DNA from: an uncultured Planctomycetaceae bacterium
GTDB taxonomy: Bacteria; Planctomycetota; Planctomycetia; Planctomycetales; Planctomycetaceae
Assembly (NCBI GenBank): GCA_903921605.1
Contig: CAIXQV010000035.1
Location: forward strand, 14,475-78,474
Length of the DNA stretch: 64,000 nucleotides
Direction of reading: 5' to 3'
Position numbers and translations under genes: made by a program. Positions 1-8,915 of this stretch are shown here, one piece after another. Within the stretch, counting starts at the first letter, position 1. Every line of letters begins with the position of its first letter. A model generated the notes under the pieces. It did not search any database. It saw nothing but the letters and a program-made list of their open reading frames with translations, and was not told the origin of the DNA.

Positions 1-1266
1 GGTCTCGTTGTGAGAATCAAGCCACTCAACGCGACGCCGTGAACTCTGCAGAAAACCTGAGAGAGCGTAGTAATCAGCAGCCGTGATCGCATCAAATTTG
101 TGGTCATGACATCGGGCACAGGCGATCGTCAGGCCAAGGAATGATTTCCCAAAGACGTCGATCTGATTGTCAATTCGCGAAGCTTCTTCTGCCTTGACGT
201 CCACAGGTGCGTGTTTGTCTTCGCAGAGATACCAAAATCCCGTGGCAATGATTGACTCGTTGAATCCCAACTCCGGATGTCGGCGAGGATTCTCCATGAG
301 ATCGCCTGCAATGTGCTCGCGCACAAACTGATTGTACGGAACATCACTGTTCAAAGCGCGAATCACGTAATCTCTGTATCTCCACGCATACGGAAGCGGA
401 TAGTCGAATTCATGGCCCAGCGTTTCTGCATAACGCATCAGATCCAACCAATGACGAGCCCAGCGCTCACCGAAATGCGGAGAAGCCAGGAGTTCATCAA
501 CAATCTTCTCCATCGCTGCAGATGTTTCGGCAGGATCATTAAGAAATCGATCCTGCTGTTCAATCGTCGGAGGAAGCCCCACAATGTCAAAGCTGAGGCG
601 GCGCAGAATAGTTCTGCGGTCAGCTTCCGGAGCGGGTGAGAGATCGGCGTGTTCCAGTTTTGACAACAGAAATTGATCTGTTTCTCCGCCTGGCCATTCT
701 GTGTTCTTGACCTTCGGCACTTCCGGCCGCACAATTTTTTTCCAGGCCCAGTGAGAAGCAACCCGTTCCTCCAAAGGGAACTCGGACTTTCCAACGGGAG
801 CGGTGGATTTTTCCATGTCTGCCGGCCAGACAGCGCCGTCCTTGATCCATTGCACCAGAATTTCGATCTCTGCGTCCGGCATTTTGTTACGCGGAGGCAT
901 TTGAAAAGATTCGTAGCGGACAGCCTGAATCAGCAGGCTCTTCTCGGGATCGGATGGCACAATGACCGGGCCACTTTCACCCCCGGTCAACATCGCCTTT
1001 CGCGACGTTAAACGGAGTTCACCCTCCACTTCACCATCGTCACCATGGCACTCAAAGCAACGCGATTCGAGCAGAGGCAGTACCTTGTCTCGAAAAAAAA
1101 CTTCCTGATCCAGGCCAGGTGATTTTGTCTCACCCTTGTTGCCTGACGGCGCAGGGGCAGCGTTCTTTTCATCTGGTTGCGACTGTCCAGCAGGAATGGA
1201 CTTACCAGCGACAATGGCAAGGAGCAGACAGAAGCAAAGCAAGGTCAGTTTTGAACGGAGAGACAT
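1..1266 (-). CDS. PSD1 cytochrome c / DUF1549 / DUF1553 protein (3' part outside window)
   Basis: The frame stays open from an ATG at 1266 to the window edge (422 codons). It starts with a signal-peptide-like segment (residues 1-20). A c-type heme motif, CFECH, follows at 70-74 within a planctomycete-type cytochrome C domain that ends in SFQMPPRNKMP. The DUF1549 region includes RRLSFDIVGLPPT and FGERWARHWLDLMRYAET. Near the edge, ACARCHDHKFDAI is the usual second CxxCH-like motif of this family. The family is greatly expanded in Planctomycetes. It is thought to be exported and is often associated with sulfatase or DUF1501 genes, but no biochemical role is established. The DUF1553 half should lie to the left of position 1. 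The family call is secure; the substrate is unknown. Confidence 0.93.
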   Translation of the reverse strand, partial: MSLRSKLTLLCFCLLLAIVAGKSIPAGQSQPDEKNAAPAPSGNKGETKSPGLDQEVFFRDKVLPLLESRCFECHGDDGEVEGELRLTSRKAMLTGGESGPVIVPSDPEKSLLIQAVRYESFQMPPRNKMPDAEIEILVQWIKDGAVWPADMEKSTAPVGKSEFPLEERVASHWAWKKIVRPEVPKVKNTEWPGGETDQFLLSKLEHADLSPAPEADRRTILRRLSFDIVGLPPTIEQQDRFLNDPAETSAAMEKIVDELLASPHFGERWARHWLDLMRYAETLGHEFDYPLPYAWRYRDYVIRALNSDVPYNQFVREHIAGDLMENPRRHPELGFNESIIATGFWYLCEDKHAPVDVKAEEASRIDNQIDVFGKSFLGLTIACARCHDHKFDAITAADYYALSGFLQSSRRRVEWLDSHNET

Positions 1267-1401
1267 TTCAGGTTCCTGCGTGGCCTGGTCAAATGATTGG
1301 CGCACCGTGTGGCGGGCCTCTCATTGTCGCTCAAGAGTCTCCCAAAAAGCAACGGATGGCCGTGCAGGAAAAAATTCTGCTCCCCGAAAGCAGGAATGCA
1401 A

Positions 1402-2961
1402 TCAGCCTTTCGCTATCGACTGAGCGAGATTTTCCCATTCGCCCTTAGGAATGCGATCTTCTTCGTCCATCAGCAACAGTTGAATCTCAACGATTTCTTC
1501 TGAGCAGTCAAAGAACGCATCAATGACAGCCGGATCAAATTGTGTGCCGCGGCCTTCCCGAAGGATGTCAAAACATTTCTCTCGAGGGAACGGATCCTTG
1601 TAAGGACGTTTGCTGGACAACGCATCAAACACGTCAGCGACTGCAACAATTCGGCCTTCGAGAGGAATATCATCGCCCAGCAAGCCGAGCGGATAGCCCT
1701 TCCCGTCCCAGCGTTCGTGGTGAGTCTGTGCAATACGAGCAGCCAGCATCAGCAATGATGATGACCGCACGTGCAGCATACTCTCCCCGATTCGGGTATG
1801 AGTCTTCAGAATGTTCCATTCTTTCTCAGAGATCGGTTCGATGATTTGCCGACCCAATGCACAGTGCTTCTTCATCAGCTCGTATTCGTCGAATCCGAGC
1901 TTGCCCGGTTTGAACAGGATCGAGTCCGGGATACCAATCTTACCCACGTCATGCAGCTGAGCGGCCTGCTCCAGCATTTCGAGGCGGTTTTCCGGATAGC
2001 CCATCTGTTTCGCAATGATGGCCGTGTACCGCCCCACTCGAATGACGTGGTTCCCGGTATCGTTGTCGCGATGTTCAGCAGCGCGAGCGAGGCAGAGAAT
2101 CAACTGCTGGCGAGTTGCTTCTAGCTGCCGAGTTCGACGTTCAACCTGTTGTTCAAGGCGAGCTGCTTCACTTGAAGCCATGTCATAGTGCTTTTTGATC
2201 ACAACCGCGTTTCGAACGCGCGGGAGGAGTTCGTTGGGATCAATTGGCTTCTGCAGAAAGTCACTCGCACCCAGATCCAGAGCTTGCTTTCGAGTGGCTG
2301 GGTCAGAGGCAGCCGTCAGGATCAGTACCGGGATATGCTGAAGAATCGGGTCGAGGCCGATCACTCGAAGAATGTCGAGGCCGCTGACCTCCGGCATCCG
2401 AATGTCCAGAAGTAATACGTCAGGCAATTCATTTCGCAGAAGATGCAAAGCTTCTCTGGCATCACTTGTTGTGACAAACTTTTCGTAGCCTTCCATCTGC
2501 AGGTGCTGACGAAAAGTCATGACGTTCAGCGGTTCATCGTCCACGATCATGATCTTCGCTGTCTTGTCGACCGCACGGACTGTGACCATGGACTTTGCAG
2601 GACCACGGACTGGTTTATAGTCGTCGTCTGGAGTCTGGGTGGCTTTTCGTGAGTTGGATTCGCTGGCTGGACGACCAGAGAACTCGCTCGGAGGCGAGGT
2701 CAAAAACGAGGCGTTGGGTAGTTTTGAAGGAACCGCAGCCGAAGATGCAACCGGTGTATGGAACTGCGGCAGTGGTGCATCCTTCGCAGGAGCTGAGGTC
2801 GCGAGCAGCGAAGCAAACGGATTTGTCTGGGCCGTCGCTGGAGTTTCCAACGTCGTGACTCGTTGCAGTCCGCCGGAACTTCGGAGCGACTCAAACGAGG
2901 CAATCGTTGATCGGATTTCGTCGAGGACTGAATCTGCGGAGTTGGTCTTGATGCTGGACAT
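1402..2961 (-). CDS. Response regulator with HD-GYP c-di-GMP phosphodiesterase output
   Basis: The protein has 519 residues. Residues 1-130 are a low-complexity Ser/Pro/Ala-rich lead with no recognised domain. A REC receiver spans about 136-255, with acidic pocket DD141-142, phosphoacceptor D186 in DVLLLDIRMP and the conserved K238 in FLQKPID. A short coiled-coil linker (262-290) leads to an HD-GYP domain (about 290-490). That domain has HD at 337-338 (LHDVGKIGIPD), HH at 414-415 and the GYP signature at 422-424. All expected metal ligands appear present, so c-di-GMP hydrolysis controlled by phosphorylation is the likely role. It is probably cytosolic. No partner histidine kinase is adjacent. 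The long disordered N-terminus is unusual for RpfG-like proteins. Confidence 0.92.
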   Translation of the reverse strand: MSSIKTNSADSVLDEIRSTIASFESLRSSGGLQRVTTLETPATAQTNPFASLLATSAPAKDAPLPQFHTPVASSAAVPSKLPNASFLTSPPSEFSGRPASESNSRKATQTPDDDYKPVRGPAKSMVTVRAVDKTAKIMIVDDEPLNVMTFRQHLQMEGYEKFVTTSDAREALHLLRNELPDVLLLDIRMPEVSGLDILRVIGLDPILQHIPVLILTAASDPATRKQALDLGASDFLQKPIDPNELLPRVRNAVVIKKHYDMASSEAARLEQQVERRTRQLEATRQQLILCLARAAEHRDNDTGNHVIRVGRYTAIIAKQMGYPENRLEMLEQAAQLHDVGKIGIPDSILFKPGKLGFDEYELMKKHCALGRQIIEPISEKEWNILKTHTRIGESMLHVRSSSLLMLAARIAQTHHERWDGKGYPLGLLGDDIPLEGRIVAVADVFDALSSKRPYKDPFPREKCFDILREGRGTQFDPAVIDAFFDCSEEIVEIQLLLMDEEDRIPKGEWENLAQSIAKG

Positions 2962-3683
2962 AGTTTGTTTCCGAGAAACGCCTGGTGTTTTCGAACCGGA
3001 ACAGACACCGGGATACGAAAAAAACTGGAAGCGTCCTCGTTGAACATAGCCCGTAGTCTTTTGGCAGCATGAATTCTCCGGGAGGGTTTACGTGAGGCAC
3101 AGGCTCAACAGAATCGCTCCGCCGATAAACTTCATACGTTCCGACTCACCGGACCAGTCGTCAGAGACGCAACGATCCCTGCGATCGGCTTTTATCTTTG
3201 GATGGCGGTTGAAGAGTGGTGCATGGGGCGGCCACAAGCGTGATTGAGGCAAGAGATCTTGCGGGCCACCGGCTAAGCCCGTGCAACGTTTGCTTGAGCG
3301 TACGTTGATGAACGTTTTTGCCCTCACGGACTGCAGCAGCCTGCCGCCGCTTTGGTGCAGGCAGTCTGCTGGCAAACCACGGCCTTGATGAAAGCTCGGG
3401 AGACGTCAGAACGGTGGTCCGCAGCAGGTTCTGAAGCGGAAAGCATCAGCGGGCTGCAGCAGTCCAAACGGGTCGCGTCCGTTGACGAAATCCAGGATCT
3501 TGAAGCGAAAGGTCAAAAACGAGCCATGAACATCTACCCGCCGCGCATTTGCCACGAGCTGTTTTATCTTGCAATTTGCTCTCGATCTGACTCTGGCATG
3601 AACGACAAATGGCTGGTCCCGAGAAACAAGTCAGTGCCGCGAATGCGTGCACCTGTCGCAGTTGTCGTTATTCGTTCCCTGCT
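2962..3683. other. Gene-poor interval between the HD-GYP and TPR genes
   Basis: No frame here has recognisable protein motifs, a signal peptide or a convincing start. The only local structure noticed is a short inverted repeat, ACGTT-GATG-AACGT, followed by TTTTT near 3301-3319. It could be a weak plus-strand terminator, but no plus-strand gene precedes it. The interval probably holds the promoter of the HD-GYP gene (reading left) and the 3' flank of the TPR gene. Confidence 0.4.
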
Positions 3684-4814
3684 TTACTGCCGGATCGGCA
3701 TCTGGCCGATCACAAGGTCCAGATGACCCTGCAGACGCGGCTTTTCTTTGTCCGGGGCATTGGCCAACGCTGTGGTGAGCCATTCTTTGGCTTTGTCCCA
3801 TTGTCCGGTTTCAGCATACGCGGCCGCTAATGTGTCGAGCGTATTCCATTGCTTATTGTCGGTCATGTTGCAGGCTTGAGTCGCAAGTTCCAGCGATCGT
3901 GCCCCGCTTCGCACGCTGGGTTCAGTCGCGGTTGCAAGAAGCCATGCAAGATCGTTGATGGCTTCATAGCTGTCGGGGTTGGATTTCATGGCGAGTTCGA
4001 GATCTGCGATCGCCTTTCCATACTCCTTTTTGAGCTGTAGCGTGTAAGCTCGATTTCCCAGCGCGTCGGTGTAGCGAGGATCAATCTTGAGAGCTGCCGT
4101 GAAGTCGGCAATCGCTTCATCATACTTCTTCATCTTCTGATAAACGATGCCTCGATTATTGAGTGCTTCCGGATACTCCGGAACAAGTTTCAGGGCGGAC
4201 TGCAGATCGGAAAGAGCGAGGTCAAGTTCTTCCATCTCCAGATAAGTGAGCGCACGATTGTTGAATGCGAGGAAATTCTTAGGGTCCATCACAACGGCTC
4301 CGGAGAAATCGGTTACCGCTGATTTGTAGTCACCTTTGAGATAGCTGGCTTGTCCGCGATTGTTTAACGCACCAACATTTCTTGGGCTCTTGCGAAGGCT
4401 CTCTGAAAAATCCGCAATCGCATTGTCGTAGTTTTCATGGGCAAGGAATGCAACACCACGCAAGTGATAGTTTTCGGCCGTCGGTGTTGCTTTGACTCGT
4501 TGAGAGAGTTCTTCAATTGCCGTGTCAAAGTAGACAGCTTCTTTCTCCCACAGCCAGCCGCCCTTCTCTTTGATCCACAACCATTCGCCATTAGTTTGGG
4601 CGACAGTAAAGACTTCGCCAAGATAGCCGCGCCAGACAACGGCCTGCGGCGTCTTCATTTCAGCGCCAGCTTTGGAGATGATAATCTTTTTGTTTTGTCG
4701 AGGGTCCGCTGACTGCTGCCCGCTGACAACGTTGATTGAAGACATGGTCAACAATGCACAGGTGATGACGGCAAGATGGCGAAGTATCTTCTGCATAGGA
4801 CGGCCTGTTTTCAT
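3684..4814 (-). CDS. Exported TPR-repeat protein with N-terminal SH3-like domain
   Basis: The protein has 376 residues. A signal peptide is visible (hydrophobic AVITCALLTMSS, then VVSGQ). An alternative ATG at 4796 (MQKILRH) would give an even more typical signal sequence. Residues about 45-95 (VVWRGYLGEVFTVAQTNGEW, then WLWIKEKGGWLW) resemble a bacterial SH3 domain. From about 98 to 350 there are at least six tetratricopeptide units, recognisable from repeated ALNNRG, AIADFT and YTDALGNRA patterns. TPR proteins act as scaffolds, so this is probably a periplasmic interaction protein. The partner is unknown and the neighbours give no clue. It appears to be a single gene. Confidence 0.85.
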   Translation of the reverse strand: MKTGRPMQKILRHLAVITCALLTMSSINVVSGQQSADPRQNKKIIISKAGAEMKTPQAVVWRGYLGEVFTVAQTNGEWLWIKEKGGWLWEKEAVYFDTAIEELSQRVKATPTAENYHLRGVAFLAHENYDNAIADFSESLRKSPRNVGALNNRGQASYLKGDYKSAVTDFSGAVVMDPKNFLAFNNRALTYLEMEELDLALSDLQSALKLVPEYPEALNNRGIVYQKMKKYDEAIADFTAALKIDPRYTDALGNRAYTLQLKKEYGKAIADLELAMKSNPDSYEAINDLAWLLATATEPSVRSGARSLELATQACNMTDNKQWNTLDTLAAAYAETGQWDKAKEWLTTALANAPDKEKPRLQGHLDLVIGQMPIRQ

Positions 4815-5146
4815 TCAATCCGAGAGCCAGAATCTGATCAGTTTACAGTAAGCTCAGCCACCAATTTCTATCGTGAAACCGCGGCCTTTACGCGCGTGGT
4901 ATACCAGATATACCGAATCTGCTTCGATGGGAATTATTCAGAGTTTTTTGGATTCGAAATCGCTTCACCGTCGACTTGGGAGTCTCGGGGTGCTGGGAAG
5001 CGTAGGCTGAGGCCGGGGGGCGTTAATTCTGAGCCAGAGATTGCCGCCAACAGGTTGTCAAGAAAGGTGTCTGGAACAATTGAGGCGGGAAAAAAACATT
5101 GAGAATGTGTTCCGCCAGGAGTTCAGACATCTTTATTAACACGTTG
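4815..5146. other. Intergenic interval with a small palindrome at the M42 gene stop
   Basis: No supported coding frame is present. A 15-base palindrome (TTAACA-CGT-TGTTAA) at 5136-5150 overlaps the stop codon of the adjacent M42 gene. It is too short and lacks a T-run, so it is not a convincing terminator. The rest probably contains the promoter region of the TPR gene reading left. Confidence 0.35.
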
Positions 5147-6196
5147 TTAAGGCACGAAGCAGGACTCTTTGCGAATAGCCAGACAGAAGGCCGCGATCAG
5201 GTCTGAGGCGTTCTCCAGATCTGATTCAGCAACCAGCTCCACCGGGCTGTGCATGTAGCGATTCGGAATAGTCACAAGGCCCATCGCACAGCCGCCTCGG
5301 CTGATTTGAATGGCCGCACCATCGTTGCTGGCTGGATTGCCCAACGCATTGATCTGGATGGGAATCGATTTTTCCTGAGCCTGCTGAATGAGCAAATCCA
5401 CAACTCGAGGGTTGGCATTGGGGCCTCGGACGACGACCGCTCCTTTTCCGATCTCGATGCGACCGAATTCATTTTGATCAATCCCAGGACAATCTGTAGC
5501 ATGAGTAACATCAACGGCGATCGCAATGTCCGGCTTAACATTGTAAGCGCTGGTTGTCGCTCCGCGCAGGCCGATTTCTTCCTGAGCAGAAGACACGGCG
5601 ACGACTTTGGCAAACGGATTTCCCTGAGCAATTTTTCTGAGTGATGTCATGATCACCCAGATTCCTGTTCGATCGTCCATGGCGACTCCGGCAAGTCGAC
5701 CATTGCGAAGTTCACGCAGGCAGGGTTCTGGTGTTACGGTGTCGCCGATCCTCACAAGAGACCGTGTTTCTGTTTCCGAGATGGAACCAATATCGATCCA
5801 GAGTTCTTTCATTTTTGGGACCGTTTTGCGTTCCTCGAGATCCAGCAGGTGGATTGGCTTTCGAGCAATGACTCCCGGGACGGGGCCGGTCGCTGTGTGA
5901 ACCAGCATTCGTTGGCCAAGCAGGATCTGCAAATCCCATCCGCCGATCGGATTGACTCGGATGAATCCATAGCTGTCGATGTGTTTAACGATCAGGCCGA
6001 TCTGATCACAGTGAGCATCCAGCAGGATCGTGATTGTCCCTTGAGGATTGACTGTCGCTGATACGTTGCCGAAGACATCAGTCTCGACTTTGTCAGCGAA
6101 TCCTTCCGCAAAATTACGAACGACCTTTTGCACACTTTCTTCCTGTCCGGACGTACCAGGAGTCAGCAGGAGATCTTTAAGAAACTGGTCAGGCAT
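5147..6196 (-). CDS. M42 family metallopeptidase (glutamyl/leucyl aminopeptidase type)
   Basis: With the ATG at 6196 the protein has 349 residues and opens FLKDLLLTPGTSGQEESV, exactly where M42 peptidases normally begin. An in-frame ATG at 6313 would add 39 unconserved residues. Metal ligands and catalytic motifs are visible: H62 in LLDAHCDQIG, D174 in AMDDRTG, E206-E207 in SSAQEEIGLRGA, D229 in AVDVTHATD and H316 near the end (IPNRYMHSPVE). M42 enzymes are cytosolic, dinuclear, dodecameric (TET-type) aminopeptidases that trim short peptides. Some members are annotated as endoglucanases from an old misassignment. The gene appears monocistronic. Confidence 0.9.
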   Translation of the reverse strand: MPDQFLKDLLLTPGTSGQEESVQKVVRNFAEGFADKVETDVFGNVSATVNPQGTITILLDAHCDQIGLIVKHIDSYGFIRVNPIGGWDLQILLGQRMLVHTATGPVPGVIARKPIHLLDLEERKTVPKMKELWIDIGSISETETRSLVRIGDTVTPEPCLRELRNGRLAGVAMDDRTGIWVIMTSLRKIAQGNPFAKVVAVSSAQEEIGLRGATTSAYNVKPDIAIAVDVTHATDCPGIDQNEFGRIEIGKGAVVVRGPNANPRVVDLLIQQAQEKSIPIQINALGNPASNDGAAIQISRGGCAMGLVTIPNRYMHSPVELVAESDLENASDLIAAFCLAIRKESCFVP

Positions 6197-6566
6197 GGCA
6201 TGCTCAAGTGGAGTGAAGGTTTTGGGGATGAGTTCACGCTTCGAATACTGCGAGACTTGAGGACGGTTCGTCTCTGTCTGCGGAATCTTCAAGTCAGATG
6301 TGTGGACCGTCAAACGAGTTTCCTGTATTGGTGTGTTTGGGATCTCTGCTAGTGGCGATTTGAGGCGGGTGAGATTGGACTAATCGTCATGTTCAACGCG
6401 GCATTCCCCCATTGAGCCTCTCGAATGACGAATTCCTGGAAAGATCGGCAAGGAACGTTTGGGGGCGTCGATCAGGAATGAGAGCAGATCGTTCAATACA
6501 TTTTTGCAATTGAATTCCTGCATTTAGACACTCAGGGTCCTGCTGATTGACTACCGGAGTCCGCTA

Positions 6567-7493
6567 ATGTCTCTTCAGGCCGCCGCCGCGTCCGCAAGTT
6601 CTGCCGCTGACGAAACCAACCTTGTCCTTCTTCCTCCGCACGTGCAGCGGACCCTGGAATCCAACGGGCCTCTGCCTGTATTGCCCTGGCTGGCTGTGCG
6701 GGCGGTCGAAATCTCTGAAGATCCGGACTGTTCCATCAACGAATTTGTGGCACTGATCGGGCGCGATATTGCACTGTTGTCAGGTATTTTGAGCTTCGCT
6801 AACAGCGCATTCTATGGTGGCGGCAAGCCGATTTCGAATGTTCGCCAGGCGGTGATACGCCTTGGAATTCGGACCTGCAGAAATCTGATCCTCACATCAT
6901 CCATTTCCAGCCTCATGGGCCGGATGTCTATGAAGCAGGAGTGGATTCGTGAATCTCTGGCGCGCCACGGTTATGTGACTGCTGCAGTCTGCCATGCACT
7001 CAATCAGCGACTGCAACTTGGTTATGTCGGTGAAGAGTATACGGCTGGCCTGGTGCACGACATCGGGCGAACCATTCTGGCTTCATGCTATAGCGATGGG
7101 TTTCAGGAATTTGACGCTCTGACTTTTGAAGAATCTTCTGCAACCGTTGATCGCGAGTTCTCCATCATTGGAACGTCCCATACGGAAGCCGGCGCCTATT
7201 TTGCCGCGAAGAGCCGCTTGCCACCTGTTCTGATCGAAGTCATTCGGCACCATCATAATCCGGACCATGCAAACGGCGACCGTCGTCTCGTTGCCCTCGT
7301 GGCTGCAGCGGATGACATTGCGAATCACTTGCAACGTTTCGATACACCGGAAAATTATGACGCTTCTGCCAATCAGGGGCTGATCCTTCTGGAGCGTTTG
7401 GGAGTGACCAACGCGGTCGCTCGGATTTCTGCGGATGCTACGGAAATTCTGAAGGATGCCGATACCGTTGCCGGAAACATGGCAAAACTCTGA
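6567..7493 (+). CDS. HDOD domain protein
   Basis: The protein has 308 residues, with an ATG preceded by CGGAG seven bases upstream. The HDOD domain covers about 40-245. Visible motifs are LIGRDIALLSGILSFANSAF, SNVRQAVIRLGIRTCRNLIL and AGLVHDIGRTIL, followed by VIEVIRHHHNPDHA-like sequence. HDOD domains are catalytically inactive HD relatives that act as signalling or scaffold modules, often linked to c-di-GMP, motility or stress. There is no attached output domain (no GGDEF or EAL), so it is a stand-alone module. The HD-GYP response regulator 4 kb to the left may share a pathway, but this is inference only. A terminator-like hairpin follows. Confidence 0.88.
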   Translation: MSLQAAAASASSAADETNLVLLPPHVQRTLESNGPLPVLPWLAVRAVEISEDPDCSINEFVALIGRDIALLSGILSFANSAFYGGGKPISNVRQAVIRLGIRTCRNLILTSSISSLMGRMSMKQEWIRESLARHGYVTAAVCHALNQRLQLGYVGEEYTAGLVHDIGRTILASCYSDGFQEFDALTFEESSATVDREFSIIGTSHTEAGAYFAAKSRLPPVLIEVIRHHHNPDHANGDRRLVALVAAADDIANHLQRFDTPENYDASANQGLILLERLGVTNAVARISADATEILKDADTVAGNMAKL

Positions 7494-7540
7494 GATGCTG
7501 ATTTGTCGCCGGTTTTGCGGGTGAGCAGATCCATCATTTG

Positions 7541-7571
7541 AACCCTCTGCTGCTGAATTGGTCAGAGGGTT
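7541..7571 (+). terminator. Hairpin downstream of the HDOD gene
   Basis: Perfect 9-base arms AACCCTCTG (7541-7549) and CAGAGGGTT (7563-7571) lie 48 bases after the HDOD stop. The tail (TCGTGCTTTG) is only weakly T-rich, so termination efficiency is uncertain. Confidence 0.5.
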
Positions 7572-7769
7572 TCGTGCTTTGTCAGTCCTTGACCATGTGT
7601 TTGAGCATCCTGCTGACGACGGAACAGATTTTGGTTCATCGCGTGATCACAATTTCTCAGTCGTCCAATCTCAGCCGGATCTTCATTTTGCAGAAACGAA
7701 CGACTCTTCTATGCTTCCGCGACCGATCCGCCGACCGACTATGAGACTCACAAGACAGGGACAGGACTG

Positions 7770-8516
7770 ATGGATGGTTATTTAAACGGAGAGTCACTGG
7801 CGGCATTACTGACGCTAACGTCGCTGGAGATGGTGCTGGGCATCGATAACGTCATCTTCATTGCCATCCTTTGTGGTAAACTGCCGGAAGCCCAGCGTGA
7901 TAAAGCTCGCACTCTGGGTTTGTTGTTGGCGGTGGTCTCTCGGATCCTGCTGGTGCTGGCCATCGGTTGGGTCATGACTCTGACCAAAGAGTTGTTCGTG
8001 ATGCTGGGACATGGGGTGACCGGAAAAGACCTTATTCTGATCTTTGGTGGTTTGTTCCTGCTGTTCAAAGGTACTCGTGAAATTCACCACAAGATGCAGG
8101 ATGCACGCAGCCCGGACAACAAGCCTACAAAGATCAGTTCGCTGCAAGCCGTGCTAATCCAAATTCTGATGATTGACGTTGTGTTCTCGCTGGACTCGGT
8201 CATTACTGCTGTTGGGATGACTGAGGGTCTCAAGCACCCAATTCCTGTCATGGTCACGGCGATTATTCTTTCTGTGATTGGGATGCTGGCGTTCTCCAAA
8301 GCGATAGTCCTGTTTATTGAACGCAATCCGACAATCAAGATTCTGGCACTTTCATTTCTGATGCTCATTGGTACGCTGTTGGTCGCCGAGGGCTTCCACC
8401 AGAAAATACCAAAGGGATACGTCTACTTCGCGATGTGTTTCTCTTTCATCGTCGAGATGCTGCAGTTGTGGACCTTGAAGCCCCCGAAACCGCCGAAAGT
8501 GGAAACGCAGTACTGA
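7770..8516 (+). CDS. TerC/YkoY-family integral membrane protein
   Basis: The protein has 248 residues and about seven hydrophobic helices. The two family signature regions are clear: LEMVLGIDNVIFIAIL near the N-terminus and MIDVVFSLDSVITAVGM in the second half. Each carries the membrane-embedded acidic residue in an (G/S)xDxV context. The TerC superfamily includes proteins implicated in tellurite resistance and, more recently, Mn2+ export or metallation of exported proteins (MeeF/MeeY/Alx type). The physiological ion is not readable from sequence. There is no tellurite operon around it, so a general metal-homeostasis role is more likely. It is separated from the HDOD gene by a hairpin and is probably transcribed alone. 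Confidence 0.9.
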   Translation: MDGYLNGESLAALLTLTSLEMVLGIDNVIFIAILCGKLPEAQRDKARTLGLLLAVVSRILLVLAIGWVMTLTKELFVMLGHGVTGKDLILIFGGLFLLFKGTREIHHKMQDARSPDNKPTKISSLQAVLIQILMIDVVFSLDSVITAVGMTEGLKHPIPVMVTAIILSVIGMLAFSKAIVLFIERNPTIKILALSFLMLIGTLLVAEGFHQKIPKGYVYFAMCFSFIVEMLQLWTLKPPKPPKVETQY

Positions 8517-8915
8517 TGTCGTTGGGTTCCACCAGCAACCAAAGGCGTTTCGATTAGATGTTGCTGTTGAGCAGGCTGCTGCCGCTCGCTCGACTGGAAT
8601 AGTGCGTTTCAGGGATTGCTCGGATTACTCAGCCCAGTGCTCCTCAACGGATAGCTGCCTAATCGCGTGGGTTAATCCGACCCGTGAGTCTGAAATCACT
8701 TGCAGCTGGAATTGGGCAGAAAATGCTCGGAACTAAGGTGTGGCTTCGCAAACTTTGACGGGAATGGCTTCCACGGTTCGGGGATCACTCTGCGGTTTCT
8801 GCGAATCGCATTAAGTAGCAACTGCCCACCGGTTGAACTGACGTTGGGCAAGCGTACGATGCGTGGGCTGAATGATTTGCCGCCCATTAACCCTTTGTCT
8901 TAAACGTCATCTCCC
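8517..8915. other. Intergenic interval upstream of the Mrp-SufES unit
   Basis: No supported gene was seen. An inverted repeat of 8-base arms, TCGGATTA (8620-8627) and TAATCCGA (8673-8680), sits about 240 bases before the Mrp start. It could be an operator or a loose hairpin. I could not recognise an IscR or SufR site with confidence. Confidence 0.35.

Noticed and set aside
3352..3726. A 124-codon plus-strand frame between the HD-GYP and TPR genes
   Set aside because: It overlaps the end of the TPR gene antisense and has no family features.
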